Source: Hydrogenophaga sp. NFH-34
GTDB taxonomy: Bacteria; Pseudomonadota; Gammaproteobacteria; Burkholderiales; Burkholderiaceae_C
NCBI RefSeq assembly: GCF_021401345.1
Contig: NZ_JACBGE010000004.1
Span: forward strand, 62,001 to 126,000
Length of the DNA: 64,000 nt
Reading direction: 5' to 3'
Shown here piece after piece: positions 23,959 through 32,047 of the stretch. A model generated the notes under the pieces. The model had not been told where the DNA came from and ran no database searches. It saw only the letters and a list, made by a program, of their open reading frames with translations. Each line of letters begins with the position of its first letter. Within the stretch, counting starts at the first letter, position 1. The position numbers and the translations under genes were made by a program.

Positions 23959-24855
23959 TCAAAGCGCCCGGGTGTTGAAGGTGTCGCAGGCCTGCACGCT
24001 GCCGCTTTCCAGCCCCTTGCGGAACCAGCGCTGGCGCTGCTCGCTCGTGCCGTGGGTGAAGCTGTCGGGCACCACCATGCCCTGGCTCTTGCGCTGCAGC
24101 GCGTCGTCGCCGATGGCGGCCGCGGCATTGAGCGCTTCTTCCACGTCGCCCGGCTCCAGCACGCCCTTGCTCTGGTGGTTGTGGTTCGCCCAGATCCCGG
24201 CGAAGCAGTCGGCCTGCAGTTCCAGCCGCACCGACAGGGCGTTGTACTCGCGCTCGCTGACCCGGCGGCGCATCTGCTCCATCTGATCGGTGACGCCCAT
24301 GAGGTTCTGCACGTGGTGCCCCACCTCGTGCGCGATCACATAGGCCTGGGCAAAGTCGCCCGGCGCACCCAACTGGCTGCGCAAGGTGTCGTAGAAGCTC
24401 AGGTCGATGTAGACCTTCTGGTCGCCCGGGCAGTAAAACGGCCCCATGGCCGCCTGGCCCGTGCCACAGGCCGTGGGCGTGGCCCCCCGGAACAGCACCA
24501 GGCGCGGCTTCTGGTACTGGGAGCCGGCTTTCTGGAAGATGCTCCCCCAGGCGTCCTCGGTGCCCCCGAGCACGGCCGCCACGAACTGCCCCATCTGGTC
24601 AGCGGGCTGCCCCGTGCTGCCCGCCGGTGCCGTCGCCACCTGTTCCTGCGATGAAGGCAGCCCACCGCCGCCCAGCGCGCCCAGGATGGTCAATGGGTTG
24701 ATGCCGAAAATCCAGCCCGCGACCAGCGCGATCACGATGGTGCCCAACCCAAGCCCCCGGCCACCCACGCGGCGGCCGCCAGCGCCCGAAAAGCCCCCGG
24801 ACGAAGCCCGGCGGTCCTCGATCTGGTCGGACTGGCGGTTGTTTTCCCATTTCAT
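23959..24855 (-). CDS. ypfJ: Neutral zinc metallopeptidase, YpfJ family
   Basis: A 298-residue single-pass membrane protein: a charged N-terminus, a Gly-rich segment, a membrane helix at about 37-58, then the peptidase domain with the zinc motif HEVGHH (H166-E167-xx-H170) and the downstream [10 protein letters not shown] glutamate. The family is widespread and poorly characterised; the catalytic domain probably faces the periplasm. AGGAG lies eight bases before the ATG. It lies 187 bases downstream of the STING-like gene in the same direction. Confidence 0.93.
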   Translation of the reverse strand: MKWENNRQSDQIEDRRASSGGFSGAGGRRVGGRGLGLGTIVIALVAGWIFGINPLTILGALGGGGLPSSQEQVATAPAGSTGQPADQMGQFVAAVLGGTEDAWGSIFQKAGSQYQKPRLVLFRGATPTACGTGQAAMGPFYCPGDQKVYIDLSFYDTLRSQLGAPGDFAQAYVIAHEVGHHVQNLMGVTDQMEQMRRRVSEREYNALSVRLELQADCFAGIWANHNHQSKGVLEPGDVEEALNAAAAIGDDALQRKSQGMVVPDSFTHGTSEQRQRWFRKGLESGSVQACDTFNTRAL

Positions 24856-25042
24856 GACGTGCTCTCCTCACAGCCCTGACCCAGGGCACCACCGGACGGT
24901 TTACGTGCCCGGATTATGGGGATGTCCAGGCTTTTGCGCCGGATCGGTGGCACACGCCCCGACCCGCGAGCGTGTCAAGTTGCCAGTGTTGTGGCGCACT
25001 TGCACACCCCTGACGCCAGCGGCGCTGGCCACCAACGGCCGC

Positions 25043-25975
25043 TCAGGAGGTCTGCCCCGCCGAAGCGCCCGGCCGTTGTGCCAGGCGTTGGCGCAATTCG
25101 TCCAGCGAAATTTCCACCAAATGGTCGCGGAACAGGCGCTGCAAAGCATCGGCCTGCAGGCCATGCTCGGCCACCGCGTCGACACCCACCGGCACCTCGC
25201 CCTCCGTGCTGTCCACCAGTTCATGCAGGTGGCGGAAGAAGTCGTTGATCTGCTGTTGCTGGTAGCTGGCCAGGCGCTGGTCATCGATGTAGGGCCGGTC
25301 GTTGCGGCGCGCCCAGCGGTTCCACGAAGCGTAGTAGTCGGCCACGGTGAACAGCGTGGTCGGGAAATCGATGTAGAACGGCTCGGTGGCCTCGCCCCAT
25401 CCGGCCAGCACGATGACACGGCGGCGCAGCGGTTTGTGCCCGAAACGCGCCACGGCCGCGACCTCCTCTGTGCGGGCATTCAGATCCGGCTGCAGTTGCG
25501 GCCAGACCTCGTCCTCCAGCATGCGAAGGTCTTCCACCGAAGCTGGCTTCACCACATGCAACCGGCTGCCCTTGGCTTCCATCACCAGCAGCGCGCCGAC
25601 CAGGAAATTTTTGAAGTAGCCATAGGCCAGCGCGCGGCCAATGGTGTAGTGGTCGCTGCCGTCCAACTGTCCCAGCAGCTGCTGGCGCTTGATCGCGATG
25701 CCCACAAACAGCGCCACCAGCAGGGCCAGCAGGGTGAGGAACGGGTCACTGGTCAGTGCCTGCTCGGCCTGGACCACTTTGGCGTGCGCCCCCAGCCACT
25801 GGCTCACAGGCTGCCCCAGTGCGGCCGCCGCAGTGCCCAGCACCGCCAGTGCCGCGAGCAAAGCCGTGACCACCCTGGTCGGCCACTGGTAGTCGCGCAC
25901 CAGCTCCACGAACGCCCGCGCGGTCTGACGCCAGGGCGCCAGGCTGGCCAACGGGCGGGCCCGCGAGGTGGTCAT
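25043..25975 (-). CDS. Membrane-anchored STING-like protein (2 TM + cyclic-dinucleotide-binding-type domain)
   Basis: A 310-residue protein with two hydrophobic helices (about 35-54 and 78-95) and a soluble domain at about 105-255. LAYGYFKNFL (116-125) aligns without gaps with the STING base-stacking helix LAWSYYIGYL, placing F124 at human Y167. PLRRRVIVLAGW puts R185 where STING has its phosphate-binding arginine, and YIDFPTTLFT with D203 follows 18 residues later, matching the STING segment EYATPLQTLF. Bacterial STINGs use Phe, Arg and Asp at these places and prefer c-di-GMP. The start is the only sensible ATG (25975), 19 bases after dcd, without a good ribosome site, so coupling to dcd is likely. 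No CD-NTase or TIR domain is nearby. The fold call is by eye, not by profile search. Confidence 0.65.
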   Translation of the reverse strand: MTTSRARPLASLAPWRQTARAFVELVRDYQWPTRVVTALLAALAVLGTAAAALGQPVSQWLGAHAKVVQAEQALTSDPFLTLLALLVALFVGIAIKRQQLLGQLDGSDHYTIGRALAYGYFKNFLVGALLVMEAKGSRLHVVKPASVEDLRMLEDEVWPQLQPDLNARTEEVAAVARFGHKPLRRRVIVLAGWGEATEPFYIDFPTTLFTVADYYASWNRWARRNDRPYIDDQRLASYQQQQINDFFRHLHELVDSTEGEVPVGVDAVAEHGLQADALQRLFRDHLVEISLDELRQRLAQRPGASAGQTS

Positions 25976-25994
25976 GGCAGCGGTGCCGAAACGC

Positions 25995-26564
25995 TCAGGT
26001 CTTGGGCAGCGTCACGCCCACTTGGCCCTGGTACTTGCCGCCGCGGTCCTTGTAGCTGGTCTCGCAGACCTCGTCGCTTTCGAAGAACAGCACCTGCGCG
26101 CAGCCTTCGCCCGCGTAGATCTTGGCCGGCAACGGCGTGGTGTTGGAAAACTCCAGCGTCACGTAGCCTTCCCATTCGGGTTCGAAGGGGGTGACGTTGA
26201 CGATGATCCCGCAACGGGCATAGGTGCTTTTGCCCAGGCAGACGGTCAGCACATTGCGCGGAATCCGGAAATATTCCACCGTGCGCGCCAACGCAAAGCT
26301 GTTGGGCGGAATGATGCAGACATCGGCGTTGATGTCGACGAAGCTCTTTTCGTCGAAGTTCTTCGGGTCCACCACCGTGCTGTGGATGTTGGTGAACACC
26401 TTGAATTCGGGTGCGCAGCGGATGTCGTAGCCATAGCTGCTGGTGCCATAGCTCACGATTTTGTGGCCATCGGCCGCGTACCGTACCTGGCCCGGCTCGA
26501 AGGGCTCGATCATGCCGTGCTGTTCGGCCATGCGCCGGATCCATTTGTCACTCTTGATGCTCAT
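25995..26564 (-). CDS. dcd: dCTP deaminase
   Basis: Converts dCTP to dUTP for thymidylate synthesis. The 189-residue product has the family core [18 protein letters not shown], the [16 protein letters not shown] stretch and the catalytic glutamate region [15 protein letters not shown]. Length and motifs are those of the housekeeping Dcd, not of a phage-defence variant. AGGAG lies nine bases before the ATG at 26564. It is 19 bases upstream of the STING-like gene and probably drives its expression. Confidence 0.96.
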   Translation of the reverse strand: MSIKSDKWIRRMAEQHGMIEPFEPGQVRYAADGHKIVSYGTSSYGYDIRCAPEFKVFTNIHSTVVDPKNFDEKSFVDINADVCIIPPNSFALARTVEYFRIPRNVLTVCLGKSTYARCGIIVNVTPFEPEWEGYVTLEFSNTTPLPAKIYAGEGCAQVLFFESDEVCETSYKDRGGKYQGQVGVTLPKT

Positions 26565-26709
26565 GAAGCGTTTCTCCTGCCGCGATTGTAGGCAGCCAGG
26601 CACGCGATCTGCTTGCGCTATCAAAAAGGGAGAATAATGGCCCCGGTACCGCGGGCTGCCGTTCAGGGCCGCGGGAAGGCCTGCCACCCGAGTCTGCCTG
26701 TCCGACATC

Positions 26710-26994
26710 ATGAAGACCGCTCTGCTCCGCCTCACCCTGGGCCTCCTGGCCGGCTTGGCCGCGTGGCCTGTCCTGGCCGAGGTCGACCCCAGTCAGGGCC
26801 CCAAAGACCCTTGCCGTGCCGAGGTGTCCCGCTTTGAACAGGTCATCGGGTTTGTCCGCCAGAGCCAGGGCAACCAGGCCGCTGCCGCGCTCAAGGAAAG
26901 CCTGTTGCCGGCCAAAGTCGAGAACGATATCCTGATGCGCGAAGGCTATTGCGGGCTGGCGCGCTACCTGCGGGAAAAGAAGCTGACGCGCTGA
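26710..26994 (+). CDS. Small exported protein of unknown function
   Basis: A 94-residue protein with a clear signal peptide ([23 protein letters not shown], probable cleavage after LA) and a mature part of about 71 residues that is mostly helical and contains two cysteines ([10 protein letters not shown] and [10 protein letters not shown]), which could form a disulfide in the periplasm. I do not recognise the family. It is divergent from dcd. The upstream gap holds an AATAAT about 75 bases before the start, possibly its -10. Confidence 0.75.
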   Translation: MKTALLRLTLGLLAGLAAWPVLAEVDPSQGPKDPCRAEVSRFEQVIGFVRQSQGNQAAAALKESLLPAKVENDILMREGYCGLARYLREKKLTR

Positions 26995-27027
26995 ACACGG
27001 CTCTGGCGCTTCAGGACCGGGACCCGC

Positions 27028-27987
27028 TCACTTGTCCCGGACGATGCGGGACCACTGCGCCAAGTCGCGCTTGATGAGATCGTCCATGGCCTTTGGCGTC
27101 GAGGCCTGCGGCGTCATGCCCAGCGTCAGCAGCCGCTGGACCACATCGGTCTGCGTCAGGGCGTCGGACACGTCAGCATGAAGCTTGTCTACCAGCGCAT
27201 CCGGCGTTTTGGCGGGCACGACCACCGCGTACCAGGTTGAAAAATCAAAGTCCTTGAAACCGGCTTCCACCAGGGTCGGCACTTCGGGCGCCAGCTTGGA
27301 GCGGGTCTTGGTCGTCACCGCGAGGATCCGCCCGCGCCCTTGCCGTTGGGTCGGCAACAGGCTGGGCAGGTCGGCGATCACCATGTCGATCTGCCCTCCG
27401 GCAAGATCCATGAGTGCCGGCTGAGCCCCTTTGTACGGAATGTAGGTCACATCGAGACCGGTCTGCCTCACCAGTTGGGCACCGATCAGGGGCCCCAGCG
27501 TGCCCGCCGACCCGTAGGTGAGCGGCTTCTTGCGGGAAAGCTGGACGAGCTCCTCGACCGTTTTCACGGGGGAACCGTTACCCAGCATGACGGCAAAGGG
27601 ATTGCCGGCCACGAAGCTCACCCCGCGGAAAGCGGTCGCGGCATCGTAGGGCAGCCTCTCCACGGTGGCGGGGGCCAGGGCGAGGTTGCCCATGGTGGCC
27701 AGGTACAGGGTGTGGCCATCGGGTGCGGCCTTGGCCACTGCGTCGCTGGCGATGACCCCGTCGGCCCCGGTCTTGTTCTCGACGATGACGGCTGTGCCCC
27801 ACTTCTTGGCCAGCGCATCCCCCAGAGCCCGGGCAACGATGTCCGGGGCCGCCCCCGGCGTGAATGAAACGATGATCCGTACGGTTTTGCTGGGGAAGTC
27901 CGTCGCCTGGGCGGCCATGGCGGCCGTCATGCACAGCGCGGCGATCAGATGATGCCGGCAGCGGCGTGTGAAAGTGACAAGGTTCAT
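27028..27987 (-). CDS. Tripartite tricarboxylate transporter receptor (Bug family)
   Basis: Periplasmic solute receptor of 319 residues. A signal peptide ends at AQA before TDFPSKTVRIIVSFTPGAAPDIVARAL, the hallmark N-terminus of Bug proteins. No TctA/TctB membrane genes are near, as is usual for the large Bug family of Burkholderiales. GAGGAG precedes the ATG. It is 31 bases downstream of the CocE-type hydrolase gene and likely binds a carboxylate related to that enzyme's product or substrate. Confidence 0.94.
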   Translation of the reverse strand: MNLVTFTRRCRHHLIAALCMTAAMAAQATDFPSKTVRIIVSFTPGAAPDIVARALGDALAKKWGTAVIVENKTGADGVIASDAVAKAAPDGHTLYLATMGNLALAPATVERLPYDAATAFRGVSFVAGNPFAVMLGNGSPVKTVEELVQLSRKKPLTYGSAGTLGPLIGAQLVRQTGLDVTYIPYKGAQPALMDLAGGQIDMVIADLPSLLPTQRQGRGRILAVTTKTRSKLAPEVPTLVEAGFKDFDFSTWYAVVVPAKTPDALVDKLHADVSDALTQTDVVQRLLTLGMTPQASTPKAMDDLIKRDLAQWSRIVRDK

Positions 27988-28018
27988 GCGGGTCTCCTCT
28001 TGGGTGGAATGCGTGGAT

Positions 28019-29791
28019 TCAGGGCATGGCGACGGGGATCACCGGCAGCAGGACACTGCTGTCGAACTGGCCACCGGTGTGCAGGGTGATGACACCGTTG
28101 AGATCCGGGTGGCTCCGGTCGTCCGGGTCGTCGTGCCGGAACGGTCCGCAACCCTTTGACGGGTAGCGGTGGCGGGCATTGCGCTGTGGGTCCACAGGCC
28201 CCGAATACACGTAGTCACGCCCCCGGACCTGGAACTCCAACCGGTAGCCCGCCGGCACGACAATGCTGGTGGGCCAGATTTCGATCTCGAGCGCCACGAC
28301 CTCCCCCGGCGTCAGGGGTTCGACCCGGTCATGCCGATGGACGGGCCGCTCGGGCCGGCTGAGCACGGGATCAAGCCCGCGGTGTGATGCGCGCAGCCAC
28401 CCCTGGGCCAGGGGCGTGTAGGCATCCATGGCGCCGCGGAAAGCCACCTCGCTGCCATCCGGATCCCGCATCGTCAACACCACGAAGATGTCCGCATCCC
28501 TTGTGCTGCTGCTGATATGCAGCCTCGCCGACAACGGCCCGGTGATTTCGGTGCGCTGGGCCAAGGGCGCCGATACGAAGGTCAGGCCGTCACCCTCCGG
28601 CGAAAACCGCAGGGCGCCCGCCCCGCGTGGCTGATCGGGTGCAAAGCGGGTATCCGAGGCGTCCAGGTACCAGCGCATCCACTGGGTGCGGGCCAGCGGC
28701 CATTCGTTCTCGGCGCGCAGCTCGAAGCGGTCCACATGGCGGACCTGGAGTTGCACCCGAGGCTGCCGTGCCCACCCGGACGGGTCACCCTTCAGGTAGC
28801 AGTCGAAAAAGCGCTTCTGCAGGTCCATGCCATACCGCGTGTAGAAATGGGTCCAGTGCTCCAGGCCATGGACCTCCAGGTACTTGTGAGCCGACGCCGA
28901 ACGCGTGAAGCCTTCCAGATTGCCCCGCAGGTGCAGCCCCTGCCCGCCCCAGTTGGCGCTGGAGAGCAAGGGCACCTCGACCCGGTCGAAGTCCGTGATG
29001 ACCGGACGGTAGTAGTCGTCCAGCAACGGGTGCGCCTTGACCTCGGCACGCTTGTCCACACGCTGCGCCGCCAGTTCGGCCTCACTCAGGGTGACGTCGC
29101 CACCACAGGGTTCACCGGTCACCGGGTGGCGGCGCGAGCGCTCGCCCTGCCCGTACTGCATGGCTTCCTGGCGGGGCAGCCAGGAATCGAGGAAGGTGCA
29201 GCGAATGCCACCGTGGTGATACAGCTCGCGATAGCAGTCGGACGCCCCCTCCCAGGGAATGATGGCCTTGAGATACCGGGGCTGGGCCGCGGCGGCCAGC
29301 CACTGGTTGGCGGCGTAGTAGGAAATGCCCAGCAGGCCCACGCTGCCATTGCACCAGTCCTGCGAACCCGCCCATTCGATGCAGGCGCAGTAGTCCTGGA
29401 TCTCGCGCGCCGACCACAGGTCCTGCACACCCGGCGACCAGCCAGCCCCCCGCGAATCGACGCGAAGCACGGCATAGCCATGCGGCACCCACTGCTCGGG
29501 ATCGGTCAGTTCCCAGCACTGGTACCGGTTGGTGCTGCCCTCGGCGATCTCGGGAAACTCTTCCAGCATGGCGTTCCACTGGGGCGCATACGCCTCCTGA
29601 AACGCCTGCCCCTTGGCGTAGCAGCCATAACTCATGATGACCGGCACCTGGGCCGCTCCCACTGGACGGAAGAGGTCTGCGCGCAGCACGACCCCATCGT
29701 CCATTCGGATCGGCAGCTGCCAGGTGATCAGCATGCCGTCCCGCACTTCGGTGCGGGGATGCGAGTCGAGGATTTGGGTGGGCGAAGTCAT
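28019..29791 (-). CDS. CocE/NonD family alpha/beta hydrolase (X-Pro dipeptidyl-peptidase-like)
   Basis: A 590-residue hydrolase. The nucleophile is S157 in GLLGISYYAANQW; the oxyanion tyrosine is in IMSYGCYAKG; the C-terminal jelly-roll domain (AGYRLEFQVRGRDYVYSGPVD) is that of the CocE/NonD group. Members hydrolyse esters, acylated amino acids or amides. No signal peptide is seen. The ATG at 29791 lacks a Shine-Dalgarno and follows an AT-rich stretch with two TTAACGATAAA repeats. First gene of the hydrolase-Bug operon. Confidence 0.92.
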   Translation of the reverse strand: MTSPTQILDSHPRTEVRDGMLITWQLPIRMDDGVVLRADLFRPVGAAQVPVIMSYGCYAKGQAFQEAYAPQWNAMLEEFPEIAEGSTNRYQCWELTDPEQWVPHGYAVLRVDSRGAGWSPGVQDLWSAREIQDYCACIEWAGSQDWCNGSVGLLGISYYAANQWLAAAAQPRYLKAIIPWEGASDCYRELYHHGGIRCTFLDSWLPRQEAMQYGQGERSRRHPVTGEPCGGDVTLSEAELAAQRVDKRAEVKAHPLLDDYYRPVITDFDRVEVPLLSSANWGGQGLHLRGNLEGFTRSASAHKYLEVHGLEHWTHFYTRYGMDLQKRFFDCYLKGDPSGWARQPRVQLQVRHVDRFELRAENEWPLARTQWMRWYLDASDTRFAPDQPRGAGALRFSPEGDGLTFVSAPLAQRTEITGPLSARLHISSSTRDADIFVVLTMRDPDGSEVAFRGAMDAYTPLAQGWLRASHRGLDPVLSRPERPVHRHDRVEPLTPGEVVALEIEIWPTSIVVPAGYRLEFQVRGRDYVYSGPVDPQRNARHRYPSKGCGPFRHDDPDDRSHPDLNGVITLHTGGQFDSSVLLPVIPVAMP

Positions 29792-29793
29792 TT

Positions 29794-29822
29794 TTAACGA
29801 TAAAAATCAAATTAACGATAAA
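29794..29822. promoter_or_regulatory. Direct repeats TTAACGATAAA in the hydrolase/GntR divergent promoter
   Basis: Identical 11-base copies at 29794-29804 and 29812-29822, 18 bases apart, in a 60-base AT-rich island between the hydrolase start and the GntR gene. GTATCGTATC follows at 29830. Probable binding sites of the adjacent GntR protein. Confidence 0.6.
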
Positions 29823-29940
29823 CAGATTGTGTATCGTATCACCTTCGTTTTTGCGAAAAATATCGGGGTTTACGCTGGGGTGCGATCGCTTACCCAGGCC
29901 CGCCCCCCACCATCCAGCCACGTCCCTCCCCGACGACACC

Positions 29941-30621
29941 GTGACGGCCAACACCACCCCAAAAGCCCGCGGAACGGCCACCCGGGCCACCGTGATCGGC
30001 AACCGCATCAAGGCTGACATCCTTCAGGGCACCCTGCGCCCAGGCACCTGGTTGCGGCTGGAAGATCTCCGAACAGAGTTCGACGTCAGCTGGAGCCCGC
30101 TTCGGGAAAGCCTGTCCGCGCTGGTGGCTGAAGGGCTGGTCGTCAGCGATGGCAGCCGGGGCTACCACGTCGCCCCCATTTCCCGCCACGAACTGAGCGA
30201 CGTGCTGGACATGCGCCTGCTGCTGGAGCCCAAGGCGCTGCGCCGCGCCATCGAACTGGGCGACGACGTCTGGGAGCGGGAGTTGGTGGCCACGCACCAC
30301 CAGTTGCGCAAACTGGAGTCGCAGCGATGGCTGCCCGATCAGTTGGGCGACTGGGAGCACTGGCATCGCCAGTTCCACACCGCACTGATCCAGGCCTGTG
30401 CGTCCCCTTTGCTGATGCAGTACTGCCTGAACCTGTACGACATCAGCGATCGCTACCGCCGACTGTTCCTGTCATTGCACCCCCGTGACCGGGACATCAA
30501 CGGGGAACATCAGGCCATCGTGACCGCAGCCTTGAACCGGAACGCGGACGAGGCATCGCAACTCATGCAGACGCACGTCCGGCGCACCCTGGAAACGATC
30601 CTGGCCGCCATGCCCGCATAG
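29941..30621 (+). CDS. GntR-family transcriptional regulator, FadR/FCD type
   Basis: A winged-helix domain (VIGNRIKADILQGTLRPGTWLRLEDLRTEFDVSWSPLRESLSALVAEGLV) is followed by an all-helical FCD ligand domain (VLDMRLLLEPKALRRAI... HRQFHTALIQAC ... NGEHQAIVTAAL) with the metal-ligand-type histidines. About 226 residues from the GTG at 29941, chosen because sequence before it is not conserved-looking; a TTG at 29827 would add 38 residues. It probably controls the divergent hydrolase-Bug operon. Confidence 0.9.
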   Translation: MTANTTPKARGTATRATVIGNRIKADILQGTLRPGTWLRLEDLRTEFDVSWSPLRESLSALVAEGLVVSDGSRGYHVAPISRHELSDVLDMRLLLEPKALRRAIELGDDVWERELVATHHQLRKLESQRWLPDQLGDWEHWHRQFHTALIQACASPLLMQYCLNLYDISDRYRRLFLSLHPRDRDINGEHQAIVTAALNRNADEASQLMQTHVRRTLETILAAMPA

Positions 30622-30669
30622 CCAGAATGCGCTGCGCGCGCACCGGCGAAGGCCGTGGCGCCCTGGCTG

Positions 30670-31950
30670 TCAGCGCCCACCGATCACCGTGCGCGCCACC
30701 AGCCGGTCGTCACCGAGCACGATCAGGGCAAACAGCAGTTCATCCAGGTTTTCGGCCTGGGCCGTCTTGCGCTCCAGCAGCGGCGTGGCCCTGGGGTTGA
30801 GCACCACGAAATCGGCCTCGCAACCGGGCTGCAGGTTGCCCACCACGCCCTCCAGGTCGAGCGCGCGCGCGGCACCGGCGGTGTGCTGCCACCACAGCTG
30901 CGCCGGGGTCAGGCTCAGGCCCGGCTTGGTGTGCCCTTCGCGCCCCACGTAGTAGGCGGCCAGCATGGTGTGGAACGGCGAGAAGCTGGTGCCCCCGCCC
31001 ACATCGCTGGCCAGGCCGTAGCCCATGCCGGCCGCGTCGGCCGCCTGGTAGTCGAAAAACCCGCTGCCCAGGAACAGGTTGCTCGTGGGGCTGATCGCCG
31101 CCGCGGTGCCAGACTCGGCCATGAGCCGGCGATCGCCATCGTCCAGATGGATGCAGTGCGCGTAGATCGCCCGCCGGCGCAGCAGGCCAAAGTCATCGTA
31201 GACGCCCAGGTAGCTGCGCGAGGCGGGGAACAGCTCGGCCGCCCACTTCACCTCGTCGCGGTTTTCGGCCACGTGCGACTGGATCCACACATCGGTGTAG
31301 CGCGCGGCCAGTTCCCCGGCACCGTGCAGCTGGGCCGAGGTGCTGGTGGGCGCGAAACGCGGCGTGATGGCATAGCCCAGGCGGTCCACCCCGTGCCAGC
31401 GGCGGATCAGGGCTTCGGTATCGATCAGGCTCTGCTCGGTGTCATCGCGCACGCCGTCCGGGCTGTGGCGGTCCTGCAGCACCTTGCCGGTGATGAAACG
31501 CAGCCCCCGCGCCTGGGCGGCTTCGAAAGCCGCATCGACCGAGGTCGGGTGGGAGGTGGCAAAGGTCAGTGCGGTGGTCACGCCATGGCGCGCCAGCTCG
31601 TCGAAGAAGAAGTCGGCCACGCCCCGGGCATAGGCCTTGTCGGCAAAGCGCGACTCGTGCGGGAACGTGTAGTGCTCCAGCCAGGGCAGCAGACCTGCAG
31701 CCGGCGCGCCGATCACGTCGGTCTGCGGGTAGTGCACGTGCAGATCGACGAAGCCCGGCGCGATGAGCAGGCCACGCAGGTCCTCGACCGCCACCCCCGG
31801 AAAGCGCCCGGCCAGGTCGGCGTGGGCGCCGGCAACGCGCACAACCTGGCGCCCGTGGGCATCCGGGCCGATCACCAGCAGACCATCGGCATCGTAGAGC
31901 GGATGCTGGTGTTCGTCGAAACGGAGCAGAGCGGCGCGGTAGGCTTTCAT
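30670..31950 (-). CDS. guaD: Guanine deaminase
   Basis: Amidohydrolase of 426 residues converting guanine to xanthine. The metal motif is H71-x-H73 in FVDLHVHYPQTDVIG, followed by HVAEN, YAHCIHLDD and the aspartate in LASDVGGGTSFS, a set diagnostic of GuaD. The start is the ATG at 31950 after GAGGGG. Xanthine made here is the substrate of the xdhAB-encoded enzyme in this same island. It converges with the GntR gene. Confidence 0.95.
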   Translation of the reverse strand: MKAYRAALLRFDEHQHPLYDADGLLVIGPDAHGRQVVRVAGAHADLAGRFPGVAVEDLRGLLIAPGFVDLHVHYPQTDVIGAPAAGLLPWLEHYTFPHESRFADKAYARGVADFFFDELARHGVTTALTFATSHPTSVDAAFEAAQARGLRFITGKVLQDRHSPDGVRDDTEQSLIDTEALIRRWHGVDRLGYAITPRFAPTSTSAQLHGAGELAARYTDVWIQSHVAENRDEVKWAAELFPASRSYLGVYDDFGLLRRRAIYAHCIHLDDGDRRLMAESGTAAAISPTSNLFLGSGFFDYQAADAAGMGYGLASDVGGGTSFSPFHTMLAAYYVGREGHTKPGLSLTPAQLWWQHTAGAARALDLEGVVGNLQPGCEADFVVLNPRATPLLERKTAQAENLDELLFALIVLGDDRLVARTVIGGR

Positions 31951-32047
31951 CCCCTCAAGGATAGCGGGACCACCGCCAGCGCGCATACCGGGTGCAGCAT
32001 AGTCTCCATGCAGCCACCCGCGCCGGCCCCGGCGCCGAGGGTTGCCC

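Noticed and set aside
25995..26564. dcd as an anti-phage dCTP deaminase
   Set aside because: Length and motifs are those of the standard housekeeping enzyme; no extra domain or defence neighbour other than the STING-like gene.
25043..26564. A complete CBASS operon
   Set aside because: No CD-NTase, ubiquitin-like or HORMA/TRIP13 gene is present, and flanking genes are housekeeping.
29827..29940. Longer GntR start at a TTG (29827)
   Set aside because: The extra residues come from the AT-rich operator island and do not look like part of the protein family.
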